NCBI RefSeq assembly: GCF_034356035.1
Contig: NZ_CP136423.1
Location: forward strand, 2,852,001 to 2,916,000
Direction: 5' to 3'
From: Blautia hydrogenotrophica DSM 10507
GTDB taxonomy: Bacteria; Bacillota; Clostridia; Lachnospirales; Lachnospiraceae
DNA: 64,000 bases
Shown: one piece after another, positions 1-8,895 of the stretch
How positions within the stretch are numbered: the stretch's first letter is position 1
Layout: every line of letters begins with the position of its first letter
Translations under genes and position numbers: made by a program
Notes under the pieces: generated by a model
What the model saw: the letters and a program-made list of their open reading frames with translations, nothing else
Told to the model about the DNA's origin: nothing
Database searches by the model: none

Positions 1-131
1 AGAACAAAAGCAAAGCCGAAGCTGCCCCCTGAAAGACCCTATCCTTTTTCTTCATAAATGATCTGCCTGCCAAATGATCTCATCACTAATATATGCCCAA
101 GATTTCTCAGATCATGCCTATGGACAGATTC

Positions 132-1541
132 CTATTCTTCGTCCTGGAAAATCCTCTCTAGCCGCCGAATTCCCTCTTGAATCCGCTTCCTGTCCACTCC
201 TGAATAGTTAATTACTAGACAGTGCTCATACTCTCGACCGGTTCCCTCATAGTACTGTGACAGACAGTCCAGACGAATCCCCTGTCTTTGCGCACAAAGC
301 CGAATCTCATCATCACTCTTTCTTGTCTTCACCTGCAATAAAAAATGCAATCCTGAATTCTGTTCCTGTATCAGCATTCTCCCTCTCAGTCTGCTGTCTT
401 CAATTGCCTGAACCATCTCATCTCTCAGTGTGCGATAATAATTCCTCATTCGATTGATGTGCTGCTCAAAATACCCCTCCCGAATAAATCTGGCCAACGT
501 GTACTGCTCAAAGCTGGGAACTGTACATGCATAAAAAGACAACTTCGCCTGGTACCGTTCCATCAAATGGCGAGGTAACACAATATAACTGATTCGGATC
601 GAAGGGGTCATCGTCTTTGAAAAGGTATTGATATAAATCACTTTCTCCTCATCGTCAATGGATTGTAGCGTCTGAATCGGCCTCCCCTGGAATCTCAGCT
701 CACTGTCATAGTCATCCTCTATGATATATCTCCCCCCTCGTTCCTTAGCCCAGCAAAGCAACTCCTGGCGACGCTTAATCGGCATGACAATTCCTGTGGG
801 AAAATGATGCCCCGGAGAGATGTGCAAAACTGTGACCTTACTGTCCCTGAGCGCCTTCACTGACAGTCCCTGGAAATCCATTGGAATGTACTCACAGGTT
901 ACTCCCTGGCACCGGTAGACCTGAGAAATCTTCCTATAACCGGGATTCTCCACGCCATAAATCTCCTCTCTCCCCAATAGCTGAATCAGCAAGCCATAGA
1001 GATACTCCGTCCCGGCTCCCACAATAATTCTCCCTGGTTCCACGTTCATTCCGCGAAATTGATACAAATGGTCCGAGATCGCTTTTCGAAGTTCCAACGC
1101 CCCCTGGGGCGGCACACGTTCCAACAGGCGTATCTCACGATCTGCCAAAACTCTTCTCATCAGTCTAGACCATACGGTAAAAGGAAAATTTTCCGTCGGT
1201 ACACTGTTATTCTTTAAATCTAAAAAATATTCCGTACTTATTGTCTCCTCTTCCTGTAATGGAACATCCTTTTTTCCCGGTTCTGCTGGCAATTGCAGCG
1301 CGAGCTCACTTACATAATAACCACTCTTCTCCTTGGAATAAATATATCCTTCCATCATCAGCTGAGCGTAAGCATTTTCCACAGTAATCACACTGATCTC
1401 CAGATGTCTAGCCAGACTCCGTTTTGAGGGAAGCCTTTCATTCGCTTTCAAATTCCCTTGCAAAATATCCTCTTTCATCTTTTGATAGAGAAACTCATAG
1501 AGCGGACAGTTTTTTCTTTCTTCGAAATTATAGGTAAGCAT
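132..1541 (-). CDS. MocR/GntR-family transcriptional regulator with aminotransferase-like domain
   Basis: The 469-residue protein has an N-terminal GntR-type winged helix (residues about 10-80, with the pattern LPSKRSLARHLEIS) followed by a fold-type I PLP-dependent aminotransferase domain. The stretch NTFSKTMTPSIRI supplies the expected PLP lysine, and IEDDYDSELRF is the typical MocR signature around the cofactor aspartate. MocR proteins such as PdxR and GabR use PLP or amino compounds as effectors and often control vitamin B6 or amino-acid genes; the target here is unknown because no such gene is adjacent. The ATG is preceded by an AGGGAG-like site at about 5 nt. It lies downstream of the rplT terminator in the same orientation. 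Family assignment is firm, ligand and regulon are not. Confidence 0.9.
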   Translation of the reverse strand: MLTYNFEERKNCPLYEFLYQKMKEDILQGNLKANERLPSKRSLARHLEISVITVENAYAQLMMEGYIYSKEKSGYYVSELALQLPAEPGKKDVPLQEEETISTEYFLDLKNNSVPTENFPFTVWSRLMRRVLADREIRLLERVPPQGALELRKAISDHLYQFRGMNVEPGRIIVGAGTEYLYGLLIQLLGREEIYGVENPGYRKISQVYRCQGVTCEYIPMDFQGLSVKALRDSKVTVLHISPGHHFPTGIVMPIKRRQELLCWAKERGGRYIIEDDYDSELRFQGRPIQTLQSIDDEEKVIYINTFSKTMTPSIRISYIVLPRHLMERYQAKLSFYACTVPSFEQYTLARFIREGYFEQHINRMRNYYRTLRDEMVQAIEDSRLRGRMLIQEQNSGLHFLLQVKTRKSDDEIRLCAQRQGIRLDCLSQYYEGTGREYEHCLVINYSGVDRKRIQEGIRRLERIFQDEE

Positions 1542-1561
1542 AACGTCTCCCTTCTACTAAA

Positions 1562-1606
1562 AAAGGACTTTCACATATTAACATCACAAGGTCTTTTCTA
1601 TAACAC
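1562..1606 (+). repeat. Solo copy of the AGGAAAG-type terminal hairpin repeat
   Basis: The text AAAGGACTTTCACATATTAA and the following TCTTTTCTATAACA closely match the ends of the dispersed repeats at 38341-38390 and 40938-40987. It is a degenerate solo copy upstream of the MocR gene. Confidence 0.5.
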
Positions 1607-1611
1607 AAAAA

Positions 1612-1680
1612 GCGCCGTACAATCTGCAAATCAAAACTATGCTCTTCTTATCATAGTCTCATTTCAAATTGTACAACGCC
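1612..1680 (-). terminator. Large-loop hairpin, probable terminator of infC-rpmI-rplT
   Basis: Inverted arms GGCGTTGTACAAT and ATTGTACGGCGC (minus strand) enclose a smaller inner stem (ACTATG/CATAGT) and are followed by a T-run. It lies 36 nt after the rplT stop. Because it is also upstream of the MocR gene, the GTACAAT/ATTGTAC arms could instead be an operator for that regulator. Confidence 0.5.
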
Positions 1681-1715
1681 TGTAAGATCTTCCTAAAATC
1701 CTCTTTTTCAGATGA

Positions 1716-2072
1716 TTAAGCCAATTTTCCCTTTGCTACTTCTGCCAAAGTCTTAAATCCTTCCGGATCGTTCACTGCCATCTCTGCCAGCATTTTTCTG
1801 TTCATGTTCACCTCAGCCAGTTTCAGGCCATACATAAATCTGCTGTATGACAATCCGTTCATTCTTGCAGCCGCGTTGATACGCGCAATCCAAAGCTGTC
1901 TGAACTGACGTTTTCTTTCTTTTCTACCTGCATAAGAGCTGGTAAGAGCTCTCATCACGGACTGTTTTGCTACTCTATACTGTTTAGATCTGGCTCCTCT
2001 GTAACCTTTTGCCAGTTTCAATGTACGATTATGTTTCTTCTTCGCGTTTAAACCGCCTTTAATTCTTGCCAT
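1716..2072 (-). CDS. rplT: 50S ribosomal protein L20
   Basis: The 118-residue basic protein shows the L20 pattern from its start ([20 protein letters not shown]) through [19 protein letters not shown] to the C-terminal [16 protein letters not shown]20 is an early assembly protein that binds 23S rRNA and, in several bacteria, represses its own operon by binding the leader mRNA. Length equals the family norm. It is the last gene of infC-rpmI-rplT, 26 nt after rpmI, and is followed by a hairpin with a T-run. Confidence 0.98.
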   Translation of the reverse strand: MARIKGGLNAKKKHNRTLKLAKGYRGARSKQYRVAKQSVMRALTSSYAGRKERKRQFRQLWIARINAAARMNGLSYSRFMYGLKLAEVNMNRKMLAEMAVNDPEGFKTLAEVAKGKLA

Positions 2073-2098
2073 TTTCGTTCTCCTCCTGTTTCTCTATC

Positions 2099-2296
2099 TT
2101 ATAAATATGGTAATGCTTTCTTCATGTTCTTTACATTGGTAGAATCCGTAACAGTAGATTTTCTCAGATTTCTTTTTCTCTTCTGAGACTTCTTTGTCAA
2201 GATATGGCTTTTATACGCTTTACTTCTCACTAATTTTCCTGTACCTGTTTTTTTGAAACGTTTCGCTGCTGCTCTACATGTTTTAATTTTTGGCAT
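2099..2296 (-). CDS. rpmI: 50S ribosomal protein L35
   Basis: This 65-residue, very basic protein begins [20 protein letters not shown] and ends with [10 protein letters not shown], the standard L35 form and length. It is a component of the large ribosomal subunit. It sits between infC and rplT in the conserved order, with a clear ribosome binding site (GGAGG) just upstream of the ATG. Confidence 0.98.
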   Translation of the reverse strand: MPKIKTCRAAAKRFKKTGTGKLVRSKAYKSHILTKKSQKRKRNLRKSTVTDSTNVKNMKKALPYL

Positions 2297-2330
2297 TTGA
2301 ATATTCCTCCTTAATCCATCTTTCTCTATT

Positions 2331-2837
2331 TTAACGTTTTTCAGTTAAAAACATTGTCATGCTGCGGCCTTCCACCTTTGGTGCCTTTTCCACTGTCGCG
2401 ACATCCTTGAGTTGCTCCGCAAAGTCATCCAACACATGCTTACTGCTGTGCATATGAGCCATCTCCCTTCCACGGAATCGCAATGTCACCTTTACCCGGT
2501 CTCCCTTGCTCAAAAACTTTCTAGCCGCATTCACTTTTGTTTTCAAATCATTAGTATCAATATTCGGTGAAAGACGTACTTCCTTGACATCGATAATCTT
2601 CTGTTTTTTTCTGGCTTCCTTTTCTTTTCTAGCCAGCTCATATTTATACTTTCCGTAATCGATAATCTTGCATACAGGTGGTTTTGCCTGTGGAGCGATC
2701 TTCACCAGGTCCAAACCTGCTTCCTGAGCTTTCAACATAGCCTCTCTCGCGGACATAATTCCCATCTGTGCCCCATCTGGCCCAATCAGACGTACTTCTT
2801 TGTCTCTGATTTGCTCATTAATACTTAAATTGCTAAT
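2331..2837 (-). CDS. infC: Translation initiation factor IF-3, non-canonical ATT start
   Basis: IF-3 binds the 30S subunit and checks start-codon selection. The protein carries the N-domain ([19 protein letters not shown]) and the C-domain ([18 protein letters not shown]). The most credible start is ATT at 2837, 7 nt after a perfect GGAGGTG (2845-2851), giving [16 protein letters not shown]. An in-frame ATG lies further upstream at 2864, but it would place the Shine-Dalgarno inside the gene and has no site of its own. Rare AUU starts on infC are known in enterobacteria, where IF-3 represses its own translation by discriminating against them; the same control is inferred here. First gene of infC-rpmI-rplT. 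Confidence 0.93.
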   Translation of the reverse strand: MSNLSINEQIRDKEVRLIGPDGAQMGIMSAREAMLKAQEAGLDLVKIAPQAKPPVCKIIDYGKYKYELARKEKEARKKQKIIDVKEVRLSPNIDTNDLKTKVNAARKFLSKGDRVKVTLRFRGREMAHMHSSKHVLDDFAEQLKDVATVEKAPKVEGRSMTMFLTEKR

Positions 2838-2851
2838 TGTCTTGCACCTCC
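2837..2851 (-). promoter_or_regulatory. Ribosome binding site that fixes the ATT start of infC
   Basis: GGAGGTG at 2845-2851 is separated by 7 nt from ATT at 2835-2837 (minus strand). No ATG, GTG or TTG lies at a suitable distance. Confidence 0.75.
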
Positions 2852-2924
2852 ATACCTTTCTCAATCTCTATCGTTATCTCATTTGCATTGGAATCTTCTC
2901 ACAGGCTATCGCTCCATCTGCTAG

Positions 2925-3088
2925 CAGAACAAAGCAGGCAAGCCCACTTCAACTCCCTCATCCCCTCAATCTTTGAGGGGCGCAGCTCACTTTACGCGCC
3001 GCCACAACACTGCAAAGCGGTAAAATTCCTCATTGCGGTGTGCACATCCACAGCGGAGCGTTTATCTAACAGGAAAGACTTTCCCATT
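2925..3088 (-). repeat. Dispersed repeat A, copy 1
   Basis: About 160 bp that match, in the opposite orientation, the sequence at 37051-37206. Shared blocks include GAACAAAG, GCAAGCCCA, TTGAGGGGCG, AGCTCACTTT, ATTGCGGTGTGCACATCC and AGCGGAGCGTTT, and the copy ends in the GGAAAG motif. It lies in the infC leader region. No coding potential was recognised. Confidence 0.7.
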
Positions 3089-3427
3089 ACAAAAAAAGTG
3101 TCAATAGCCAGACTATCCACACTTCTATTCCACACACAGTATAAAAACTCTATATGTAGCTCATCATTAACCGGCAGTCGCCCCTGCGCTGCGGTGAGAG
3201 TGGATACTCTACTTCCTTTGCGTACCTAAACAGATTACCACAAAGCTCCCTACACGTCAAGCTTTTTTTATCCCTAATTTTCATTCGGTAACAGTCAGTG
3301 TTACTTTTCGCCTGTCACGAAACAACATATGCCTGAATAACTGCGCCAGGTTCTCCGCCTGCGGCGAGCTGCGTCAGCCGTGACTCGCCACAGTGCGGTC
3401 CCTAATCAGCGCACCTCTGCTTGTCTT
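3089..3427. other. Gene-free stretch between repeat A and the DUF1540 gene
   Basis: No gene is supported here. Positions 3345-3395 resemble the GC-rich core of repeat B (TTCTCCGCCTGCG followed by a G-rich run and TGCGTCA). A small inverted repeat GTAACACTGACTGTTAC lies at about 3290-3306. The infC promoter probably lies in this stretch, but no convincing -35/-10 pair was found. Confidence 0.4.
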
Positions 3428-3745
3428 CTAGTGACAGCACTCAAATGTGCCGCATTTGGTATCCTGACAGACGCAGGCTCCAGTTCCGGCAATATTCACC
3501 TGTGCCGCCTCACACTTCTCGTTGGTATTGTAGACACAGTCATGTGCCTGGCACTGGATATTAATTCTTTCGCATCCACAGCCTGTGCTGTTGACTGCTG
3601 AGCCATCCTTGCGTTCTACAAAGCTTGCACAGTTTGTCTCATCTGCATATTTTGCCTGCTCTCCACTGATCATGATATCTCCTTTTGAACAGTACTCCTC
3701 TTTATTATAGAGACAGGTCGTAGCAGAACATCTTAACATTGGCAT
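3428..3745 (-). CDS. Cysteine-rich DUF1540 domain protein
   Basis: The 105-residue protein contains two DUF1540-like cysteine modules (residues about 4-42 and 66-104), each with a CxxxxC pair (CSATTC, CQAHDC), a middle cysteine and a late cysteine before a phenylalanine. The spacing suggests metal binding, but the function of DUF1540 is unknown. The start at 3745 follows a strong AAGGAGG at 8 nt; an upstream in-frame ATG at 3775 lacks such a site. It has its own likely promoter (3835-3864) and stands between ftsZ and infC. Confidence 0.88.
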   Translation of the reverse strand: MPMLRCSATTCLYNKEEYCSKGDIMISGEQAKYADETNCASFVERKDGSAVNSTGCGCERINIQCQAHDCVYNTNEKCEAAQVNIAGTGACVCQDTKCGTFECCH

Positions 3746-3834
3746 AATATGGGCCTCCTTTTCCTTTTCATACACAGAGTGATGCCTTACAACAAAATCT
3801 CTGTATAGAGACTAGGATTCCCAAAACTCAAAAC

Positions 3835-3864
3835 ATTATACCTATGAGTTTCGTTCACTGTCAT
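3835..3864 (-). promoter_or_regulatory. Promoter of the DUF1540 gene
   Basis: ATGACA (3859-3864), an 18-nt spacer and a perfect TATAAT (3835-3840) on the minus strand. The predicted leader of about 80 nt contains a small TCTCT/AGAGA hairpin. Confidence 0.65.
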
Positions 3865-3892
3865 CAGCGTAAAAATGCCTTCCTCTCATACA

Positions 3893-3917
3893 AAAATGCG
3901 GCCTGCACAAGCAGGCC
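3893..3917 (-). terminator. ftsZ terminator
   Basis: A perfect 7-bp stem (GGCCTGC/GCAGGCC, 4-nt loop) at 3900-3917 lies 12 nt after the ftsZ stop and is followed on the minus strand by GCATTTTTG. Confidence 0.85.
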
Positions 3918-3928
3918 GTCTATAACAC

Positions 3929-5098
3929 TTATCTATTCTTTAAAAAATCTGGAATCTGGATATCCTTCTTCTGAACTGTGCTGGTAGGCTGTTTAGGGGT
4001 AAACGGACTAGAATTTACATTCGGAATGTTAAAACTCGGCATTGTCATCCCATTTGGCATCTTATTCGTCGCAGCATTGTTCTGCTGAGCCGGCTTTTTC
4101 ATACCAAAACTAGAAGTTCCTTTTCCCATAAAACCTGCCTTTGCCGCAGTGTCGTCCAGTCCTGTTGCAATCACAGTGATTCTCGCGTAATCTGCTACGG
4201 TATCGTCGTACATAGCACCAAAGATAATATTCGCATCCTCTCCGGTCAACTCCTGAACGTAGCTTGCGGCATCGTTCGCATCCATCAGAGAGATATCTCC
4301 GGAGATATTAATAATCACATGACTTGCGCCCTTGATCGTAGTCTCAAGCAACGGACTTGCAACTGCTTGCTGAACTGCTTCTAGAGCCTTGTCGTCTCCT
4401 CTCGCCTCGCCGATTCCAATATGCGCAATTCCCTTGTCGGTCATCACAGTCTGTACATCTGCGAAGTCCAGGTTAATCAGAGCCGGCAGATTAATCAGAT
4501 CGGTAATTCCCTGTACGGCCTGCTGCAGGACCTCATCAGCCTTCTTCAAGGCCTCCGGCATCGTTGTGCGACGGTCCACAATTTCCAACAATTTATCGTT
4601 TGGAATCACTATCAAAGTGTCCACGTTTTCTTTTAATCTCTCAATACCTGACAACGCATTATTCATGCGAGTCTTCGCTTCAAAGCGAAATGGTTTTGTC
4701 ACTACACCGACGGTCAGAATTCCCATCTCTTTCGCTGCGCCTGCCACCACGGGAGCCGCTCCAGTTCCGGTTCCGCCACCCATACCGCAAGTCACGAAGA
4801 CCATGTCAGCGCCTTCCATCAATTGTTTAACCTCTTCGATGCTCTCTTCTGCCGCCTTCTGTCCAACTTCCGGCTGCGCGCCTGCACCAAGACCCTTGGT
4901 AATTTTTTCGCCAATCTGAAGTACTGTCGGAGCTTTACACAGAGTCAAAGCCTGCTTATCCGTATTAATACCCACAAACTCAACTCCGCCAATTGCCTCT
5001 TCAACCATTCTATTTACTGCGTTATTACCTGCGCCGCCTACACCGATCACTATAATCTTCGCAGAAGACTCAGCCTCATTCGTCATAATCTCTAACAA
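3929..5098 (-). CDS. ftsZ: Cell division protein FtsZ
   Basis: FtsZ is the tubulin-like GTPase that forms the cytokinetic Z ring. The protein has the nucleotide-binding start [18 protein letters not shown], the tubulin signature GGGTGTG, the T7-loop segment NLDFADV and a C-terminal conserved peptide [11 protein letters not shown] that binds partners such as FtsA and SepF. TTG at 5098, 7 nt after AAAGGAGG, is the best start (protein begins [11 protein letters not shown], 389 residues). The in-frame ATG at 5086 is too far from the site, and further upstream starts would overlap the promoter. It is the last gene of the dcw cluster and has its own promoter and terminator. Confidence 0.97.
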   Translation of the reverse strand: MLEIMTNEAESSAKIIVIGVGGAGNNAVNRMVEEAIGGVEFVGINTDKQALTLCKAPTVLQIGEKITKGLGAGAQPEVGQKAAEESIEEVKQLMEGADMVFVTCGMGGGTGTGAAPVVAGAAKEMGILTVGVVTKPFRFEAKTRMNNALSGIERLKENVDTLIVIPNDKLLEIVDRRTTMPEALKKADEVLQQAVQGITDLINLPALINLDFADVQTVMTDKGIAHIGIGEARGDDKALEAVQQAVASPLLETTIKGASHVIINISGDISLMDANDAASYVQELTGEDANIIFGAMYDDTVADYARITVIATGLDDTAAKAGFMGKGTSSFGMKKPAQQNNAATNKMPNGMTMPSFNIPNVNSSPFTPKQPTSTVQKKDIQIPDFLKNR

Positions 5099-5171
5099 CG
5101 TACTTCCTCCTTTATTTTTCCTGTTATTTATTCCCCTCAGGTCCTTAATTTTTTTAGCTACATATAGATAT

Positions 5172-5200
5172 ATAATATATTTTTTTTGTAAATTTATCAA
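5172..5200 (-). promoter_or_regulatory. ftsZ: ftsZ promoter
   Basis: TTGATA (5195-5200), a 17-nt A-rich spacer and TATTAT (5172-5177) on the minus strand, about 75 nt before the TTG start. It would allow ftsZ expression apart from the dcw readthrough transcript. Confidence 0.7.
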
Positions 5201-5314
5201 CCTCTAATTTGGTTTTTTTACACTTTTTCAATAATTTTCGCCATTTTTCCCAGTGACCTCAATCTTAGACCCAAGTTTCCTCAGCAATATTATAATTCCA
5301 CCCTTTATAGTGTC

Positions 5315-6433
5315 TTAATACCCGCTATAATCACCGCTGCCGACGCCTTCACTGCCTGAAGTATCATTGCTGTAGACACCACTGTCGTAGCTTCCATCGC
5401 CGTAACTTCCGTCATCATAACTTCCGTCGTCGTAACTTCCGTCGTCATAACTTCCATCATCGTAACTTCCGTCGTCATAACTTCCATCATCGTAACTTCC
5501 GTCGTCGTAACTTCCGTCGTCATAACTTCCATCATCGTAACTTCCGTCGTCATAACTTCCATCGTCGTAACTTCCGTCGTCATAACTTCCGTCGTCATAA
5601 CTTCTGTCATCGTAGGTGTCTCCGGTAGAATCCGAATCTCCTTCCTCATCTTCTGCCGTTCCCTCCTGGTCACTGTCTGTCTCTTTCTCGTCCACAGTCT
5701 CCTCGAAGGTGACATTCTGCATACTATCACTGATATTTTCCAAATGCAGAATTCCCTTTTTTCCTTGAATCAGCGGAAGAATCGCGATTACCTTTTCCAT
5801 TTTTTCTTCCAGATACTGGTCTTGTCCCAGTTCCACCTGAATGTCTCCATACTGAAGCGTGATCTGATAATTTTCATCAAAAATAATGTGGTCAGGGATA
5901 CTCTCGTTCTTCTCAAAGATCCTCGCCAGACTGACCGCTGTGTTTAAGACGGTCTTTCCTTTAATCGGCAACACCTCCCCTTTCACTACTCGGTCCACAC
6001 GAATTCCATCGAAATAAGGGATCTTTTCATCTCGCTCCACGGAGCTCTCAATCATCACACCTTCCCGATCGAAATACACATAACAGTCCAAATAAGGGAT
6101 ACAGCCTACAGCCTCCATCTCTTTTACACTGACTGCAATTGTATTTCGATTCACCTGTGTCACATCAAATTTTTCTATGAAGGGAATCCCCTCCACGTTA
6201 TCCTTACTATATAAAAGGGGCGCCAATACCGAATTGGAGGCCATCGGTCCAGTAAGGACCATCTCTTCTATTTTTTCCTTGGAGTAGTGAGTACTCTCCA
6301 CCACTTCCACATGAGTCACATTAAAATATGCGAAGAAAAAAATGATGCCCCCTATCATCAATCCGCCAACGGTGCCCCAGATCATTTTCAAAGTCTTCTT
6401 ATCCAGTTTTTTTCGATAATTGGATGCTCTCAT
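5315..6433 (-). CDS. ftsQ: Cell division protein FtsQ/DivIB with repetitive acidic tail
   Basis: The protein (372 residues) has a short basic cytoplasmic N-terminus, one membrane segment (about 18-38), a POTRA domain starting FNVTHVEVVESTHYSK, and a beta domain to about residue 250. DivIB binds FtsL and DivIC in the divisome outside the membrane. The extracellular C-terminus is unusual: after an acidic linker rich in Asp/Glu there are about 15 units of the pentapeptide SYDDG (13 exact, then SYGDG and SYDSG), ending in a Gly/Ser/Tyr-rich tail. Normal DivIB proteins lack such a repeat. It is 7 nt after murA. Function of the core is confident, that of the tail unknown. Confidence 0.92.
   Translation of the reverse strand: MRASNYRKKLDKKTLKMIWGTVGGLMIGGIIFFFAYFNVTHVEVVESTHYSKEKIEEMVLTGPMASNSVLAPLLYSKDNVEGIPFIEKFDVTQVNRNTIAVSVKEMEAVGCIPYLDCYVYFDREGVMIESSVERDEKIPYFDGIRVDRVVKGEVLPIKGKTVLNTAVSLARIFEKNESIPDHIIFDENYQITLQYGDIQVELGQDQYLEEKMEKVIAILPLIQGKKGILHLENISDSMQNVTFEETVDEKETDSDQEGTAEDEEGDSDSTGDTYDDRSYDDGSYDDGSYDDGSYDDGSYDDGSYDDGSYDDGSYDDGSYDDGSYDDGSYDDGSYDDGSYDDGSYGDGSYDSGVYSNDTSGSEGVGSGDYSGY
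5380..5610 (-). repeat. Coding 15-bp tandem repeat (SYDDG) in ftsQ
   Basis: About 15 units of 15 bp encode Ser-Tyr-Asp-Asp-Gly. Units differ at synonymous third positions (GTC/ATC, CGT/CAT on the plus strand), so the repeat is old enough to have diverged silently, while the amino acids are kept. Length variation between strains by slippage is expected. Confidence 0.95.
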
Positions 6434-6440
6434 ACTCTTT

Positions 6441-7694
6441 CTACCTGTATCTTTCTATTCTTCCTCCCAGACTTATCATATCTTCACAAATTCTCTCATA
6501 GCCCCTGTCAATGTAGGCACTGCCTGTCAAAATCGTCTCGCCATCGGCCGCTAGACCTGCCAGCATCAACGCTGCCCCGCCCCGCAGCTCCCGAGCCTCC
6601 ACTGTTGCTCCTCTGAGATTTTGACATCCCTCTATTCTGGCTTCCTGTCCTGATACTTGAATTGTCGCTCCCATTTTGTTCAGCTCCCATGCTGTCTTAA
6701 AGCGATCTTCAAATATATTCTCACGAATGTGACTGACTCCATCCGCCACAGCCAAGACAGCCATAAGAGGTGACTGCAAATCTGTGGGAAATCCTGGATA
6801 TTCTTTCGTCTCCACAAAGGAAACAGCCTTTGTCGCCCGCCGACTGTCCGCTAATAGTTTACCACTGTTGAACTCATATTGTCCACCCATTTTACGATAT
6901 ACTTCCAGGAACGCCTGAATTTCCCCTACAGGTGGGTTTTGTATCGTAAGCCTGCCTCTCGTAATTGCAGACGCACACAGATAGGTTCCCGCCACAATCC
7001 GGTCCGGCGGTACCCAAAACTCACAGTCCCTGAGCGCATTGCCGCCGTATATACAAATCTGTCCACTCTGCGCACCACTCACATCGGCTCCCATCTCATT
7101 GAGCATTTTTTGAAGCCATAAGATTTCCGGTTCCTGAGCACAATTATACAGTTTCGTCACTCCTGGAAGACGCACGGCTGCCAAAATCCCCTGTTCTGTC
7201 GCTCCTACGCTCCTCTGTGGAAAAATAAATTCTCCTCCCGTCATTTCTTTGGCGTCTGCGCTGATTCCTTCTTCTGTCTGCCAAATCTTTGCTCCTAAAC
7301 ATCGCAAGACTCTAAGATGCAGATCTACCGGTCTTTGTCCGATCACACATCCTCCTGGATAACCAATCGTCCCCTCTTTTTTTCTGCCCAATAACGCCCC
7401 CAACAGAATAACGGAAGAACGCATTTTTTTCGCATAGTTTTGGTCTACATGACTTTTACCGATTCTGCTACAGTCAATATGAAGCGAATGCTCTTCCCAA
7501 AAGGTATCTGCTCCAAGTTCTCTCAGAATTTCTTCCATGCAAAATACATCCGCTATCCGCGGACAATTATGCAGCACCGTGGTACCTTCATGTAAAAGTG
7601 CGGCAGCCATCATAGGCAGCGCAGCATTCTTAGAACCCTGTATATAAATGCTGCCTTCTAGAGGCCTGCCTCCGATAATCCGAATCGCGTCCAC
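6441..7694 (-). CDS. murA: UDP-N-acetylglucosamine 1-carboxyvinyltransferase
   Basis: MurA transfers enolpyruvate from PEP to UDP-GlcNAc, the first committed step of peptidoglycan synthesis in the cytoplasm. The protein contains the catalytic loop PGGCVIGQRPVDLH with its cysteine at about residue 116, matching the classical Cys115, and the substrate-binding KNAALP near the N-terminus. The GTG at 7694 (MDAIRIIGG) follows GGGAG at 8 nt and gives the usual N-terminus; an in-frame GTG at 7721 would add nine residues. The cysteine makes it fosfomycin-sensitive in principle. It lies within dcw between ftsW and ftsQ. Confidence 0.94.
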   Translation of the reverse strand: MDAIRIIGGRPLEGSIYIQGSKNAALPMMAAALLHEGTTVLHNCPRIADVFCMEEILRELGADTFWEEHSLHIDCSRIGKSHVDQNYAKKMRSSVILLGALLGRKKEGTIGYPGGCVIGQRPVDLHLRVLRCLGAKIWQTEEGISADAKEMTGGEFIFPQRSVGATEQGILAAVRLPGVTKLYNCAQEPEILWLQKMLNEMGADVSGAQSGQICIYGGNALRDCEFWVPPDRIVAGTYLCASAITRGRLTIQNPPVGEIQAFLEVYRKMGGQYEFNSGKLLADSRRATKAVSFVETKEYPGFPTDLQSPLMAVLAVADGVSHIRENIFEDRFKTAWELNKMGATIQVSGQEARIEGCQNLRGATVEARELRGGAALMLAGLAADGETILTGSAYIDRGYERICEDMISLGGRIERYR

Positions 7695-7775
7695 TCTTTG
7701 CACTCCCAGATACCTTCTCACTTACTATCCTATGCAAAGGCAGCATATATTGTGCGCTATGAATTCCTCTGAGAT

Positions 7776-8867
7776 TCAGATATGCTTTCTACACCGGCTT
7801 ACTGAGAGAGCCAGCCCCATTTCTCCCAACAAAAACAACACCGAAGTCCCTCCATAACTGATAAATGGCAACGTGATTCCCGTATTCGGAATTGTATTTG
7901 TGACAACAGCGATATTCAAAATCACCTGAATCGCCATATGTCCCAAAATCCCTGCGCAGATCAGAGAGCCCTCCAAGTCCGCCGTATGAGTTGCGATCAC
8001 CATCAGTCTCCACAAAAGCAGAGCGAATACGATAATCAAAAGACTAGCTCCCACCAGTCCTAACTCTTCACAGATAATTGAAAATATCATATCATTCTGT
8101 GCCTCCGGGACAAACCCTAGCTTCTGCATACTGCTCCCCAACCCAGTTCCAAACACACCGCCGCTCCCGATAGCGTAGAGTCCCTGAATGGTCTGAAATC
8201 CCTTCTCATATTTTTCAGGGTCTCTCCAAATCGCCAGCCTCTCCAACCGATAGCTCTCCATAGCCAGGAAAACAGTGATAAATCCCACTCCTGCTAAGCC
8301 AATTCCCACGAACTGTAGGTATTTAGGATTCGCCACAAAAATCAAAATTACCCCGATTCCCAAAATAATGATCGCTGTACTCAGATTATTTGTGCCCACG
8401 AGTCCCACGATAGGAAGCAACAGCACCATAATTTTTGCCATAAATCCAAAGCTGTCTGTCCTGCCCCTGGTGCGTTCCGTCACCCAGGCCAGAAACAGAA
8501 TCACCGCCACTTTGGAAAACTCTGAGGGCTGAAATGACAGAGGTCCCAGGGCCAACCACCTCTTAGAGCCATTGTACTCCTGACCAAAGAAAAGCACCGC
8601 CGTGGACAGAATCAAAGCCAGCACGTAACAGGCAGGAGCCAAAGCAGTCAGCCGATGATAATCCATCCTGGATATCAGATACATAGCCATCAGCCCCAAA
8701 GCCGTGGCAAACAACTGTTTCTTAAAATAATAGGCGGAATCATCAAACTTGACCCGCCCATTATAAGCGCTGGTACTCATCAGCATGACTAGGCCAAACA
8801 CGACCAGAATCAATACCAGTGCCAGCAACGCAATATCTAATTTTTCTTTCTTCTTCTCCTGGGACAC
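7776..8867 (-). CDS. ftsW: FtsW/RodA/SpoVE-family peptidoglycan glycosyltransferase
   Basis: A SEDS polytopic membrane protein (363 residues, about ten hydrophobic segments). Recognisable motifs are the PSEFSK segment, the GYQ-like region around IQGLYAIGSGG and FISYGGTS near the C-terminus. SEDS enzymes polymerise lipid II together with a class B PBP. The start is GTG at 8867, 7 nt after GGGAG. Position between murD and murA in dcw favours FtsW; in spore formers the SpoVE homologue occupies the same place, so the exact role (vegetative septum or spore cortex) cannot be decided from sequence. Confidence 0.92.
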   Translation of the reverse strand: MSQEKKKEKLDIALLALVLILVVFGLVMLMSTSAYNGRVKFDDSAYYFKKQLFATALGLMAMYLISRMDYHRLTALAPACYVLALILSTAVLFFGQEYNGSKRWLALGPLSFQPSEFSKVAVILFLAWVTERTRGRTDSFGFMAKIMVLLLPIVGLVGTNNLSTAIIILGIGVILIFVANPKYLQFVGIGLAGVGFITVFLAMESYRLERLAIWRDPEKYEKGFQTIQGLYAIGSGGVFGTGLGSSMQKLGFVPEAQNDMIFSIICEELGLVGASLLIIVFALLLWRLMVIATHTADLEGSLICAGILGHMAIQVILNIAVVTNTIPNTGITLPFISYGGTSVLFLLGEMGLALSVSRCRKHI

Positions 8868-8895
8868 ATTCTCACTCCCACATAATCCATTCTAA

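Noticed and set aside
3099..3104. Perfect TTGACA on the minus strand upstream of infC
   Set aside because: No acceptable -10 is found at 16-18 nt (AAGTCT at best), so it is not called a promoter.
2837..3229. 130-codon plus-strand reading frame opposite the infC leader
   Set aside because: It overlaps repeat A, has no ribosome binding site and no recognisable family.
5380..5610. Regular repeats that look CRISPR-like
   Set aside because: The period is 15 bp without spacers, and it encodes SYDDG in the ftsQ frame.
5305..5730. Reading frame with MTEV-like repeats on the minus strand
   Set aside because: It is the second frame of the ftsQ tandem repeat and carries no signal for translation.
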